From assembly GCA_022701365.1 (NCBI GenBank), contig JAKUHH010000250.1, forward strand, positions 310,001-374,000: a stretch of DNA of 64,000 bases, read 5' to 3'. Each line of letters starts with the position of its first letter. Position 1 is the stretch's first letter. The notes beneath the pieces were generated by a model. The model did not search any database and was not told the DNA's origin. It saw only the letters and a program-made list of their open reading frames with translations. This DNA comes from Mycocentrospora acerina (taxonomy: Eukaryota > Ascomycota > Dothideomycetes > Pleosporales). Made by a program: the position numbers and the translations under genes. This document shows, in pieces, positions 11,231-22,882 of this stretch.

Positions 11231-14200
11231 ATGGCCCGTCTCAGTGGGCTCCCCTCCGAGCACCACCACGAGGGTCCTGGCGATGCACCGCGTCGCAGGC
11301 GAGGACGCCCAACTAAGAGCCAGGCGACAGCCGATGAAAACGCGTCTCACGGCAAACGCGTGCTTTCGCCCACAGCAGAGTCCTCGCAGACGAAGCGCGT
11401 AAGACGCGTACAGGTCGAAGACGGCCAGAACCAGCTTGCCGAGGAGGTGGAAGAGTCTGCGTCGCGCTCACAGCACGGCGACACAATCCATGTCGAAACA
11501 CAGGCCACCGCGACCACAACGCGTCGCAACCGCCGCTACTCAGAGCCTGTCGTTGTTGCCCAAGTAGATGACGACGACGAAGATGAGCTCGCTAGCAACA
11601 CGTTAGCCGCGACACAGCCGCTGTCTGGCCTGACCCCCCATCTCGATCGCCTCGGCGCCACCCGCAATCGCTTCACCAATACACGTCGCGCCCGCATGTC
11701 AATGCCTGCCCAGTTACACGTCGAGCGTGTCGACGATCACGACGGCAACCGCTTTCAGTTCTTGCCAATCAAGGCAGTCCTCAATGGACGTACCCGCAGG
11801 AGTCTTCGTCGTAACCACGTGAGCGAGGAGATGAATGCCGTCGAAGCCAAGAAGCAAGAGCACAAGAAACAGCTTCTGGAACTGCACCGCCAGCTCCGCG
11901 CTCGCGACGACACCATCAAAGATCTTGAGTTCAAGCTTGAGACCCGCCGCATGGGCAACATTGATGTAACAGAATACGACCAAGAACTGGAGCAGCGACT
12001 CGAGCTTGCCCGCAAAGAGATTGACGACCTACGCGCATCGTCGCTATACATGGGCAGTGACGCCCTCGAGACTACCGGTGATGTGTCTGACGAAGACGAT
12101 GACAACAATCAACTTGAGCTTGTCAACTCCGACGACCTCCACATGTCCCAAGACTTGGATCTGGTACCCACGCCTCACGGCCAGTTCGCCTCCCGTGTGA
12201 TTGAGCTGTCAAGCCAGGTTACATTTGAGCAACTTCCTGAAATCTCTCAACTTACACACGACACCCTGGCAGAGGATGACGACCCCGCTCTGCCTAACAG
12301 TATTCATGATCGCGCTGTACAGCGTTACGAGCTTGAGCTTCAACAATATACCCGCGCACTGGCTGAGGCTCAGGGTGCGCTGCGTGTCGTCACAATTGAG
12401 TTGCAGAATTTGAACTTCGTCGAACATGGCGCCGCCAGCGACGAGATTCTTACGGAACTACGCCATAGTCTTGACATTCTCCGACAGCGCATTGAAAAGT
12501 ACTTCCCTGGTGTCTGCACCGGCCTCACAGGCGCACAGATGCTGCGCAAGATTCCTGAGCTCTTTGGTGGGATATTCTTCGAGTTACGCGAGAAGACTGT
12601 TCAGGCTGAGTCCTCGCGCAAAACTGAGGTGCTATTGCGAAGGCAGTATGAGGGCGTTTTGGATCTGCTTGGCGAGGCTGAGGAGAAGGTACAAGACAAG
12701 GAATCGAAGATCTATCACCTCGACAAGAGCAACGACGATAAGCAGCGGACAATCCTCCATCTCGAAGAGCAAGTCACTACCTTGACGTCGTTGGCCCAAG
12801 GCCAAAATACGGAGCTGCAGGAACAGAGTGGGCAGATTCAACTCCTTCAAAATGAGGTGGAGGACAAGAATGCATCCCTGAACGAACTTCGCGATGCACT
12901 TGAGACGTATCGCCGAGATCTTAATACTGTTACTATCACAGCTACCAAGTTCGAGGAGGATCACCATGAGACCATAGCCAGGATGGAAGAAGAACACGCC
13001 CAGATTGTTCAGGAACTTGAGAATGAGCTGGGAGCCGAGCAAGCGAGCCGCGAGGCTGCCGAGGAGGACGCCCAACAAAGAGCAGAATACATCGACGAGC
13101 TCGAAGGCCGCATTTCGCGCATGGAGTCTGATGTCCTCACCATCACCGCTGAGATGGACACACTCCGCGAACGCCTCAACACTCAGATCGAAGGTCGTGC
13201 CATTGCAGAAACCGAGCGCGATGAGCAAATCGCAATTGTATATCAATATGCGAATAACATTGAAAATCTCAATGAGAACATTGTCGACCTAAACGAGCAG
13301 ATTGCACTTCTCCGAGCCAATTTGGAGGCTGAGCAAACTCAACGTGAGAAAACCGAGGCCGATCTTGATGAGGCCAACAACAAGATCGACGGACTTAACC
13401 TTCGTATCCATGACCTAGGCATCCAGAGCAATGAGCTCCGTTCCAAGCTGTTCCAAGTGCAACAAGAGAAGGAACTGACCATTGCTCAGATCCAGGAGGA
13501 GGCAGCGGAGCGCGAGGAAGATTTAAATGACCAGCTTGCGACCGAGAGAGGCCTTCGCGAGACCGCCGAAAACACAATCCTCAAGTTGACCAAGCAAATT
13601 ACTATGCTCCAGTCGGACCTTGCAAACTTGGATGTGGCCTTGGTTGATATGACAGCGGACCGCGACGAACTTGTGCAAGACCGCGATATTCAAGTTGCCA
13701 CGCTCGCTGCTCAGCTTACAGATATGAAGGCAAAGTACGCGGCACTGGAAAACTCCACCAACTCCACAATCACCACTCTAGAGGCGAACATTACAGACCT
13801 TAACCACCAAATTCAACGCAAGGATGCTGAGATCAAGAATTTGGCTGAGCGGGTCATCGAACAGGAGCGCATCTACCTCGAGGACACAACCGCCCTCAAA
13901 GAGAATGTTGCTGTTCTTGAAGGCGAGTTGGCTGCTGAACGCACCGAGAATGAGAATTTGAGGAAAGAAAATGCCTCTCTCTCCGAGCGTCTCGCAGAGA
14001 CAGCCAGTGAATTCTTGAACGTCGTTAACAAGAGCAACGACCAAAAGAAGATCCTTGAGTCTACTATTGCAATTCATGAGGCCACCATCGCACAACTCCA
14101 GTCGACAACCGCCGAACGCACAGCCGAATTTGAGGAGATGCTTCAGGAGCGCGCCCGCGAGATCGAACAACTCCAGCTCCTAGGTGAAGAGCATGTCAGC

Positions 14201-14605
14201 ACTATTGTCAGCCTCAACACGCAGATTGAAGATCTCAAGGAGACTTTCCGTGTCGAGGAGGAATACAATCGCCGCAGCGTCGACGCCCTCATGGAGACCC
14301 AACGTCAATTGCTGGAGCAGAACAAGCAACTCGCTGAAGACATCAAGAGGCGTGGAGCGGATGTTCTCAGGAGCGTCCAGAACATCAAGTCCCAAGGCTT
14401 CGAAGTTAAGACGACTGCATTCAATCTCCACCGTGCCGTTACTGGCAGGGTTGCCAAGACTGGCGATAAGGTCAAGGTCACCAAGAAGGGTGGCAAGAAG
14501 AAGGTCACGCGCCGCCAGTACGACTCCGGCTTCGGTATCGACCCAGATGTTGAGGATGCTACCGACGGTGCCGAGGCAAACGGTGATGAACTCATTGCCG
14601 CATAA
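11231..14605 (+). CDS. AT-hook protein with very long coiled coil
   Basis: One exon encodes 1,124 residues. The start at 11231 was chosen because it follows a CA-rich leader and begins a typical disordered N-terminus. Residues 24-32 (RRRRGRPTK) form an AT-hook, which binds the minor groove of AT-rich DNA. Acidic and basic disordered sequence follows to about residue 200. Residues 210-1050 are nearly continuous heptad-rich Glu/Gln/Leu coiled coil with a few breaks near 370-450. The C-terminus has a lysine-rich patch (KKGGKKKVTRR) that could be a nuclear localisation signal. The layout suggests a nuclear structural or chromatin-tethering protein. I do not recognise a named family, and similarity to myosin tails or Mlp/TPR would be coiled-coil bias only. 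Confidence 0.85.
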   Translation: MARLSGLPSEHHHEGPGDAPRRRRGRPTKSQATADENASHGKRVLSPTAESSQTKRVRRVQVEDGQNQLAEEVEESASRSQHGDTIHVETQATATTTRRNRRYSEPVVVAQVDDDDEDELASNTLAATQPLSGLTPHLDRLGATRNRFTNTRRARMSMPAQLHVERVDDHDGNRFQFLPIKAVLNGRTRRSLRRNHVSEEMNAVEAKKQEHKKQLLELHRQLRARDDTIKDLEFKLETRRMGNIDVTEYDQELEQRLELARKEIDDLRASSLYMGSDALETTGDVSDEDDDNNQLELVNSDDLHMSQDLDLVPTPHGQFASRVIELSSQVTFEQLPEISQLTHDTLAEDDDPALPNSIHDRAVQRYELELQQYTRALAEAQGALRVVTIELQNLNFVEHGAASDEILTELRHSLDILRQRIEKYFPGVCTGLTGAQMLRKIPELFGGIFFELREKTVQAESSRKTEVLLRRQYEGVLDLLGEAEEKVQDKESKIYHLDKSNDDKQRTILHLEEQVTTLTSLAQGQNTELQEQSGQIQLLQNEVEDKNASLNELRDALETYRRDLNTVTITATKFEEDHHETIARMEEEHAQIVQELENELGAEQASREAAEEDAQQRAEYIDELEGRISRMESDVLTITAEMDTLRERLNTQIEGRAIAETERDEQIAIVYQYANNIENLNENIVDLNEQIALLRANLEAEQTQREKTEADLDEANNKIDGLNLRIHDLGIQSNELRSKLFQVQQEKELTIAQIQEEAAEREEDLNDQLATERGLRETAENTILKLTKQITMLQSDLANLDVALVDMTADRDELVQDRDIQVATLAAQLTDMKAKYAALENSTNSTITTLEANITDLNHQIQRKDAEIKNLAERVIEQERIYLEDTTALKENVAVLEGELAAERTENENLRKENASLSERLAETASEFLNVVNKSNDQKKILESTIAIHEATIAQLQSTTAERTAEFEEMLQERAREIEQLQLLGEEHVSTIVSLNTQIEDLKETFRVEEEYNRRSVDALMETQRQLLEQNKQLAEDIKRRGADVLRSVQNIKSQGFEVKTTAFNLHRAVTGRVAKTGDKVKVTKKGGKKKVTRRQYDSGFGIDPDVEDATDGAEANGDELIAA

Positions 14606-15213
14606 ACGACTATTGATACCATTTTGAGTTGGCGCGGTTTGTATACGACATTTGTCAACGCCGTTTACACTGTCATTGTGCAGTTTCGCCTTTTGGATAC
14701 AACCTGATCCCCTTGGACAATTCATTCTGAGCACGATGGTTCGGCTCCCTACTTTTCACATTTTGGATGTAAGATTGTACGCTGGTTCGGAAATTCGTTT
14801 CTCAGGCGCCTTGCTTGCTGGATTTTGAGTAAACGCGCAAACCTTTTTTCTTCTTATTATTTCACTTTGTTTGACTTTACGACGACGACATCATCAACAT
14901 GACAGCTTCATCTTTGGAATAGGGTTGTTGGATACACAGTAATGCGGGGTTTTAGTGTGATGTGGTGTTTCACGGTTCGGCTATGGATGTATCGGTTAGG
15001 ATAAGATCGGTTAAAATAGTTTGAAGACAATTCTCTATGGTCAATTCTTATCCCATTAGTCTATTCGTGTTTCGTGAACGAGAGACGCTTAACTTGATAC
15101 TGCTCAAACGCTTCTAACCGAGAGAAATGGTGTAAGCGTAGGAGACGGGCACAAGAATCAATACTCAATGTCATTACCAACTCTCGTACGGAATTAAACC
15201 ACAAAACACCACC
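14606..15213. other. Convergent 3' region
   Basis: It lies between the stop codons of two convergent genes. T-rich runs near 14845-14875 could carry 3'-end signals of the plus-strand gene. No gene is seen. Confidence 0.4.
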
Positions 15214-17553
15214 TCACCGCCCAATCCCAAACTCCAGCAACCCATTCTTCCACTCCCGAAACTCGTCTTTCAACGCCTCAATGTCCCTCCTCAGTCCATA
15301 GTTGTCGTCCTGCAACCTACGTAGCTCGTCGGCAGACACACCTGCAGCCCCGCCGGAACCCGCAAGTCCAAACTGTTTCTGGCTCTTTTGGCCAACAACA
15401 TCGGGACCGATATTTAGGGTAGAGCATGGTATGTCCGCCGCGTCGTCCACGGGGCAAGGCGAGCGACGAAAATTGAGGGATATTGGGCGAGAGTAGAGAC
15501 TGGAGGGTGAGAAGAGTGCGGAGGGGGAAGTATATGTTGAAAAGGGGATCGGTGGGGTTGGTGTTGTGTCGCGAGGGCTTGAAGATGTTAATTGCAGGGA
15601 GAGATAGCCCTCTGTACTAGAAGGTGGTGAGGGTGTAGGTTGAGAGGTAATGCTAGATTGGTGTTGTTTCAAGGCCTCATCTCTATTCGTTTTCTGCTTT
15701 TTCGTCTGAGAGATTGGACGAAAATGTACCGATGTGTCAAGGGAGGTTGGAGAGTCTTCTTCGTGTATGAAGGTTTGAGATGGCGTGAACTTTGATGTGG
15801 CTGCCAAGGTCTGTGGACAGTTGAGTTGCTGAAGTACTTTGGCTTTATCCCGGTGGGTAGACGGAGGGGTAACGACTTTCGTACGAGGAAATGTGAATTC
15901 ATCCGACGGCTGCAAGTATGCTAATAAGGGTGATGGAGAATGGAGAAGATGGGCTGAGGGAGCTGGTTCTGGTACTTCGTACATTAGCGATCGTCTATGG
16001 GTATCCTTGATCGATGATTGGATTGGAATTGGAGGTTTTGCAGAAAGAGATTTTTGTAGAGCGGTTGTTGTGGGCAATTTGATGGTCTCCGTTGCAATCT
16101 GTAGTCGTGGGAACAACTGCCGCTGTGGTAGCTCTCTTATTTGCTGGTGTCGAGCCGTTGAGCTTGTCGAGATAGTTCGCCATAGGCTGTGCTGTGAGAA
16201 AATAACTTTCCCTTGTCCTCTTGGAAACGAATTTCGTGCTCTAGCTTGCTTAGTAGGCGAGACAACATTCTTCACTGTGCCTTCTTCCTCTCCGTTTGAA
16301 GCGTCCGTGTACCTTCCGATCAAAGTAGCCATCGCTGAGTTTGATTGAAGCGACGTTAAAGACATTCTATTACGAAGGACTGAGGGTTCAGACATACTGC
16401 CGACCCATTCAACGGCTCTGACAGGTACATTCATGACAACCTCATGTATAAGAATACCAAAAACGTTGAAAACCATCACCTTCCCAGGTTGTGTGCCGAT
16501 TGCGAATAGGACCTCTAATTCCTTTTGCACAGGCTGAGTGTCTACTATTGTGCCAACTCTGGCCAAACCCGTCTTGTCCTTTCCCCCTTGCGGACCTAAT
16601 AATCTGCTCAAGACAACTGACAGACAAGTGGCTGGTTCAGGCACATGCTATGTTCTCAGTACCTTTCCCCCTCTTTCAAAATCGACAAGCCGACATTGTC
16701 CATCGTGCCCAATGCTGACGGCGATGTGCGGTTTATAACCCGGTATAAATTCAGTCGCACATATGCCTCCCATTGCCACTTTGTGTAGTTTCTTGATAGC
16801 ACCAATTCTAGTTGGCTGAAGACGGAAAGCCTGAGGGTGGCAGCAGTACGGATCTTTTTGCAGTTCCAAATGTTGGCTCAAACGCAATTTATAGAGCGCC
16901 AGTGTCCCGTCCTGAAACCCTAGCAAGAAGTATGTGAATGTAGTATTTTCAAGGCTAGAATTGGATTGAAAGGCTGAGCAGTGGACTGGCGATTGCAAAT
17001 CTGTGGGGCGAAAGTCTACTGGCGCACTGGATCTCCATCTTGTATCCTGAAGATAAATCGTAGGTGGCGAAGGCGAGGCTGACAATAGTATGCTACCGTC
17101 ATGCGAGATAGCAATCACATTCGGTGGGGATGGATGTAATTGCGATACGGATAGCAATTTGGCGGTCCGGATGGAATATGCCTGGATGGCAGTGCTCAAC
17201 GTCGTTGTGAAGTAGAGAGTGCATGAATCGGGAGAAAAGAGTAAAAGTCGTGGCTCGCCCTACGTAGTTAGCCATTCTGCTAGTACAGTGTTAAAGAAAC
17301 ATCTACCCACATCATCATTCTTCAGCCTATATTTCTTATCTCTGCCCTTCGCTAAGTCGTACAAAATGACTACGTGGGCGTCTGCAACAGCAAACAACCC
17401 GCTATTATCCCTAGATACTCGGGCGTTGACGATTCCATCGGGTGTTTCACATTCGAAGATAGAATTTTGGGACAATTGGGAGTGAAAGTAAATCACGTTT
17501 GGTGTTGTGATGAACAAGTTCTGCTGGAATTTTGATCGATTCGTCTGTGCCAT
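15214..17553 (-). CDS. WD40 beta-propeller protein interrupted by one in-frame TAG
   Basis: Exon 17553-17311 splices (intron 17310-17260, GTGGGT/ACGTAG) to a frame running from 17259 to the stop at 15214, 762 codons in all. The only defect is codon 285, TAG at 16650-16648. The frame continues directly on both sides: before it is GHDGQCRLVDFERGGKVLRT, after it HVPEPATCLSVV. A tryptophan (TGG) at that point would complete a normal WD-repeat strand end. The N-terminal 400 residues form WD-like blades (FSPDSCTLYFTT, ISHDGSILLSAS). The middle is a Ser/Thr/Pro-rich disordered region, and the last 40 residues are a short helix (LRRDIEALKDEFREWKNGLL). A propeller plus C-terminal helix recalls NEDD1-like centrosomal proteins, but this is a weak guess. 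No spliceosomal intron removes the stop: the only GT...AG across it is 15 nt. Confidence 0.8.
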
Positions 17554-17854
17554 TTACGAACTCGATTTTTTGATATGAGTAGGAATGGGAGTATGAAGTA
17601 GTTAGACGGGCGGGCCGTCCTTTGCGAACGAACAGGTGGTCGGCATTTAAATACAAGAAGGATGTAATATACGTCATCAAATGTAAAAACTAGGTAGGAA
17701 CGACAGGAGCTACAGGGACGTTTCGCCGGAGAGGCCACTGGATATATCACTCAATACTTGACAACTTAGGGACTAATTTTGTGAATAACTATGTATTTAT
17801 GCCTGTATCCAATGTGTACTGTGTGTTGTCTAACCTTTAATCTATTGTCAACCC

Positions 17855-19343
17855 CTATTTCAACTTCGCGTACTGCTTTCCCCATTTCTCGGCAATTTCT
17901 TCTTCGGTAAACTTCCTTGTCTTCCTTCGGAGCATTGCTGCTCTCTCTTCGAGGGTCATACTCATCTGGCTGCCCATAGGTACCAAACATTTTGCGAGAT
18001 GAGTATAATTTTTCCTCAGCAAGTTGATCGTAAGGAACATGTAATCAATGTTGTAGAAAACAAGCGCATGCTCGTCAGCATATTGCTTCTTTTGTGAAAG
18101 AAAGGCCACAGGGTGGTCACGCCAATGTCGGAGCGGGTTCAGGTGGTGAGATGTGTGGTAGCCATCGTTATAGCAATGACGGTTACTCTGCCTTGTGTGT
18201 TAGCGTTCTGCGACCATCGTCAATACTAGCTGTCTGCGAACTTACAGCTACGTCGATGAGTGTGATGCTTGACCTAAAGTCGGAGTTCGGCTCTACTTCG
18301 TCTACGAAAGCATGTTGACCCCAATTGCCACCCATCAAGGCAATACGCATGAAGGCAAGAGGCAGTACAAGAGTAAATGTCGCGGCCCGAGAATTTACGT
18401 ACGCGAACATGGCGAACACGAAAAAGTAACTGCCAACCTCGCACACACCTGCCTTAAAGGCAAGCACCGGTTTGTTAGTCCTCAAAAAGTACCGAGGAAG
18501 ATCTAACCAAGCTAAAACATAGAATCGGCCAACATAACGCAGAAAATCCCAAATATCGTCTCGTTGGTACCGGATCGTCGAAGATAGATCATTCGGGCCA
18601 TTGCCCTCAACGTGGTGGTGTTTGACATGATGAAAGAAGTATGAATTCCAAGTATGTCCCATCAAAGGATCAAGAATATACGGGAAAACCGTGTCGATGA
18701 TGGCGTATTTCTTGTTCAGTACCCCACGCATGTGGATGTGTTGATGCATCAAAAGTGTGTAAGGTCCCATATACCAACCCTGCATGACCGCATGGAGCAG
18801 GCCGTGCCACCAGTGAAATTTGTAAAACAGATAAATAGCAGACGGTATGCTAGTGGAAAGGTAAAGCAGTAAGTGCGTGATCATGATGACGTCGGTCTCA
18901 ACTCGAACAACTTTTTGTGCCCAACGGATGTAGGGGTCGAGGATCCAGCTGCGAAAAAATGCATTCTTAATGTCTGGCAAATCCACAGAACTGAACACAG
19001 AAGGCTCAAATTCATGGGATTCTGGTTTGTTGAGATTTTTCATGTATATAATTGCTTGTTGTTCTCTATCCTGGAGATCTGTGAAATCTTAGTTTAAACT
19101 TGGGGTTATGAGAGACAGGCATTGCAATTTGCGAAATAAGGGACCTGGTATAGAAATGTGCATTTTAATACCTTCGGGAGATGACGTAACGAACTTAGAG
19201 TGTTTTGTGTCTGAATTGTCGGATTCTTCTGTGCCTTCTGATGATGTATTCTTGGATGCTTCATACTCTTTTTCTAGAAAGCCCAGTACCATACGATCAG
19301 GCCCAGTGAGCTCCGCGTCAAGCGGAAAAGGGAGACCTCCCAT
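17855..19343 (-). CDS. Membrane fatty acid desaturase superfamily protein
   Basis: Exons 19343-19172, 19078-18246 and 18187-17855 give 445 residues. The first donor (GTATTA at 19171) is the least certain; GTCCCT about 25 nt further downstream in the gene would also keep the frame. All three di-iron histidine boxes are present: HQHIH (about residue 169), HHVKHHH (about 208) and HTSHH (about 346, in NDGYHTSHHLNPLRHW). Hydrophobic segments flank them (IMITHLLLYLSTSIPSAIYLF; YFFVFAMFAYV), so it sits in a membrane, probably the ER, and uses O2 with an external electron donor. There is no fused cytochrome b5 domain. The position of the double bond, or whether it hydroxylates instead, cannot be told from sequence. 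Confidence 0.85.
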
Positions 19344-20273
19344 CTCGAAATAGAACAGTACTTGAGCGCAGCAATAGACCAGACAATACTAGTTAAGATG
19401 ATGGCCTAATGCGTAGACAGAAGCAGAAACGATTGGTATTCCAACACCGCCAACACATGCAAGACGGCAGAGCTAGTAACGTAACGAAGAAAGCGGATAA
19501 GATGGTAGCAATCTCACAATCGAGCTACGAGTTGAGGTTGCGAGATGGAAAGGAGAGCGACGTAAAAACCGACTTAGCGCGTGTCGTCGTCTCGCCAGGC
19601 CGAAACGGCGAGTGTGGACGTGTGTCCCGCGATCCACTAAACCGTGCACGCGGCCATCGCTGTCAGAGCGCAAGTCTCGAACGATTAAAGGACAGGTAGC
19701 CAGCGTGATATTTCGTTTGCCACGTCAGCCTCACGTTAGGTTAAAAAAAAACATCATCCTATCAAGTGAATAGGAGCCCGCTCAGCCACAGCACAATGTT
19801 AAAGTTAGGGTGTACCCTTGATGGGCGCAAAATTGTTTCAATGCTTTACAGCTTCTGCATATGCACTATTCTTCTAAAACCCTTCTCTCAGACAATGCAC
19901 AAGTCTGTTTGTACGGAGGTATGGAGTATTACAAGATTAGGGGTTTCACCGTCCAAATGAAGCATGCTTTAGAAGGGATGATAACAACGAGTACGTTCAA
20001 CGTTGCAAATCTTGAATTATTTCATGAATTAAAGTAAGCTGAAGATTGGCGCTTGAAAAGAGTAGGGTTGTCAAGGGCGTCCGGAGCTCACAGACAATAC
20101 CAACCCATGAACAAAAAGCATCAACCTAGGTCATCTCAATGAACCGGGTTAGAAGATAGGAAATGCCCGGAAGTTGCAGTAGGTCTGTCGAGTGGTATTT
20201 AAGACTTTCTATGTGGGCGCGGCTTTGTGAGCTTAGACTACCTGCCTCTTGTCTTCTTGCTGTTTCATTCGTA
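19344..20273. other. Intergenic, no supported gene
   Basis: The upstream region of the desaturase and downstream region of the small membrane protein. Only short frames without family features occur. Confidence 0.4.
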
Positions 20274-20687
20274 CTAGTTGAGCTTCTTTGTCTTCTCCAC
20301 TTTGCATCCGCAAATTTTGTTATTTTCCATACTCCACATGAAGTAACATAGAATAGTGTTTGTAAGAGCCAAAAAGACTAGCAAGAGCAGAAGTAGTAGC
20401 AACATAGTCGACAGAGTGCTCACGCCATGTGATACACCGCTGGACAAATCGCTTATACCGCCAACAAGGGAATCAGCAAGCTGAAAAACTGGGGTTACGT
20501 TCGCAAAGGTCTTCTCGATGGCTATGAAAGTTCTCTCTATGGATTTTACTGTTTCACCAGCAGCAATCCCATCGATGTTGGAGATCTGACTGATCTTCCA
20601 GTAGATGGCCTCGAGAAGTTGAAGAGTCCTATCGACGCGCTCTTGAGTTTCCGGGGGGAGGACGATGTGTTGGTCGAAATACACCAT
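20274..20687 (-). CDS. Hypothetical single-pass membrane protein, possibly longer 5'
   Basis: From the ATG at 20687 the frame encodes 137 residues. An amphipathic helical part (VDRTLQLLEAIYWKI; SIERTFIAIEKTFANV) is followed by a strong transmembrane helix (about residues 94-117, eight consecutive Leu) and a short Cys/Lys-rich tail. Coding-like sequence continues upstream in another frame (about 20870-20755: HSVISALHLAALCSP, FFTAATNIFDK) and up to an ATG at 20971, so the real gene may have one or two additional 5' exons. I could not fix those splice sites. I do not recognise the family; helical N-terminal domains of fungal incompatibility-type proteins look superficially similar. Confidence 0.4.
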   Translation of the reverse strand: MVYFDQHIVLPPETQERVDRTLQLLEAIYWKISQISNIDGIAAGETVKSIERTFIAIEKTFANVTPVFQLADSLVGGISDLSSGVSHGVSTLSTMLLLLLLLLVFLALTNTILCYFMWSMENNKICGCKVEKTKKLN

Positions 20688-21263
20688 GACGATTCGTGAA
20701 GATTTGTGCGGAATTCGAGTGTATAGAATAGCTTTCTACCTTATCAAAGATGTTCGTAGCAGCTGTGAAGAAGGATCGGTAGGTATCCACTGGAGAACAC
20801 AAAGCGGCCAGGTGAAGAGCGGAGATGACAGAGTGTAGAGTGTTGAACACCAACAGAGGAATACAGCACAGGTAAGACTATTCGACGTAAGCAAAGCATA
20901 CATGCATATGTGTTGGCAAATTTCTGGGCCAACGGTTGTCTGGTGGATATCGATGGCTTTAGGTATCTCATATCCTACTCTGATACAGAATCATAATCAA
21001 GTAAACGTACTTATGCTGGACTTGATTTGGGTCGGCAATGTCTAAGACATGGGGCGCTACGCTCCTCTATTTTTATCAGCCTAGCAAGTTGATGCTGTTT
21101 TCCGTTGTAGCTGATTGATACATGAGTGCGTGAAGCTTCCCCGCGCTACTGCTGGATCGCCCCGCGCTAACAGCCAATGTGGGCCACAGGCAACCATGCT
21201 CCATGGAGCTCTCCAGCAACGCCGCTTCAAGTCCAACCTTGACCCACCTCCACCACCACCAAC

Positions 21264-22838
21264 ATGGCGTCCAGTATAGAGCAGTCGCCCTTCTTCCAGC
21301 AGCAGAAGGCCAAGGGCGAGCCTGTCGTCAAGGGTAACGTGTCTCCGCGTCTTCCCTGCAGGGGTTTGACTAACGCAATCAGACCTTCCCAAATTTGATC
21401 TCGAATCATACATCTCTAACTATGCCGGTGAGTTCGCCTGTACCTGGGACATACACAGAGAGAATGCTAAACTATCGATAGGGTTCACACGCGTCGACCG
21501 ACTCCATCACATCGGCTCTCACTCTCCGTACCTAGCCGTCGACGCATACCGCCTGGCCATTGCGGAGGCAAAGAAGGGAAAGAACGTTGATCTCTATACA
21601 AGACTAGCAGCAGAGCTGAGTAATATTGCGCCGGATGACTCTGCAGCTTTTATAGATACAACATGGGCCGAGAAGAAGACGCGCGAGATACAGCTGGAGC
21701 AGGAGAGACTGGAGCACGAGCTCAAGTCATACAAGAACAATCTGATCAAAGAGAGCATACGCGTATGTGTGTAGCAGAGAGTTGTCGCTTGTGCACTCCT
21801 CACTGACAAGGTTCGCAGATGGGGAACGAGGATATGGGCCACTTCTTCTACGACACTGGTGACTACGGCAGCGCGCACAAGGCATACATGAAGATGCGCG
21901 AACATTGTACCTCGAACAAGCACCTTGCCGACATGACCCTCCGTCTTGTGTACGTCAGCATCGCGCAGAAGTCCTGGCTAGGTGTACAGGCAAACCTCGC
22001 CAAGGTCGACGCTGCACAGCTTAAGGGCGAGGAGAAGACCAAGCTCGAGCCGATCATCGCAGCTTGCTCAGGTCTTACACACATGTCCATCGGCAACTTT
22101 CGCGAGGCTGCCACACACTTTCTCGGTACCCCACCTGCCTTTTTGACCAGTGAGCCTGCGGCAAATATCACATGGCAGAGGGAGGTTTTGACTGGCAATG
22201 ACGTGGCTGTATATGGTGGATTATGCGCACTCGCTTCGATGGACCGCAGCGATTTACAGAACAGAGTTCTTGGGAACAACGAGTTCCGTAACTTTCTTGA
22301 GCTTGAGCCACATATTCGCCGCGCCATCAACCTCTTCTGCAACTCGAAGTACAGCGCCTGCCTCGAAGTGCTCGAAGGTTATCGCAACGACTACCTCCTA
22401 GATGTCTACCTATCAAAAGTTCTTGCCACCATCTATGGCCGGATCAGGACAAAGAGTATTGTCCAGTACTTCATCCCTTTTAGCTGCGTTACGCTGGATG
22501 AAATGGCGTCCAAGTTTCCGGCACCAGAGGACAAAAGTATTGAAGACGAGTTGGAGGCCTTGATCCACAGCAACACACTGAATGCACGGATAGACCTCGT
22601 GGACCGAGTGCTCATCTCACCGCCGACAAACCCGCGTCATGACGTGCACACAGAAGCTCTAGCTATGGCAGCGACATATGATCATACACTCCGTTTGCGA
22701 TTGACACGCCTCAACATACTGGCAGCAGGTATGGACATCAAGCAAGATAAAGGATCCGTTGATAAGATGTCACCAGACGCCGGTGTAGGTATTGGTGCGA
22801 GTTTGCGAGGCTTGGGATCCAAAATGGGCTTCACATAG
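21264..22838 (+). CDS. csn1: COP9 signalosome subunit 1 (PCI domain)
   Basis: Exons 21264-21333, 21383-21427, 21482-21762 and 21819-22838 join in frame to give 471 residues, the usual size of CSN1. An N-terminal helical-repeat region (KFDLESYISNYAGFTRVDRLHHIG; MGHFFYDTGDYGSAHKAYMKMREH) leads to a PCI domain (LLDVYLSKVLATIYGRIRTKSIVQYFIPF; LDEMASKFP), and the last residues are LGSKMGFT. CSN1 is a scaffold of the signalosome, which removes Nedd8 from cullin-RING ubiquitin ligases. In filamentous fungi the complex is needed for sexual development and light response. The plus-strand start shares a short upstream region with the divergent small membrane protein gene. Confidence 0.93.
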
Positions 22839-22876
22839 GAAATGAGTATTTACGACAGCAAACCTCGGCGTATATC

Positions 22877-22882
22877 AATAAA
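22877..22882 (+). terminator. Poly(A) signal of csn1
   Basis: AATAAA 38 nt past the stop codon, in an AT-rich context, is suitably placed for a polyadenylation signal. Confidence 0.4.

Noticed and set aside
16648..16662. Intron removing the TAG of the WD40 gene (GTACTGAGAACATAG)
   Set aside because: It has GT and AG ends in frame but is only 15 nt, too short for spliceosomal removal. Downstream acceptors in phase (CAG before PVQKELEV) would delete a conserved propeller strand.
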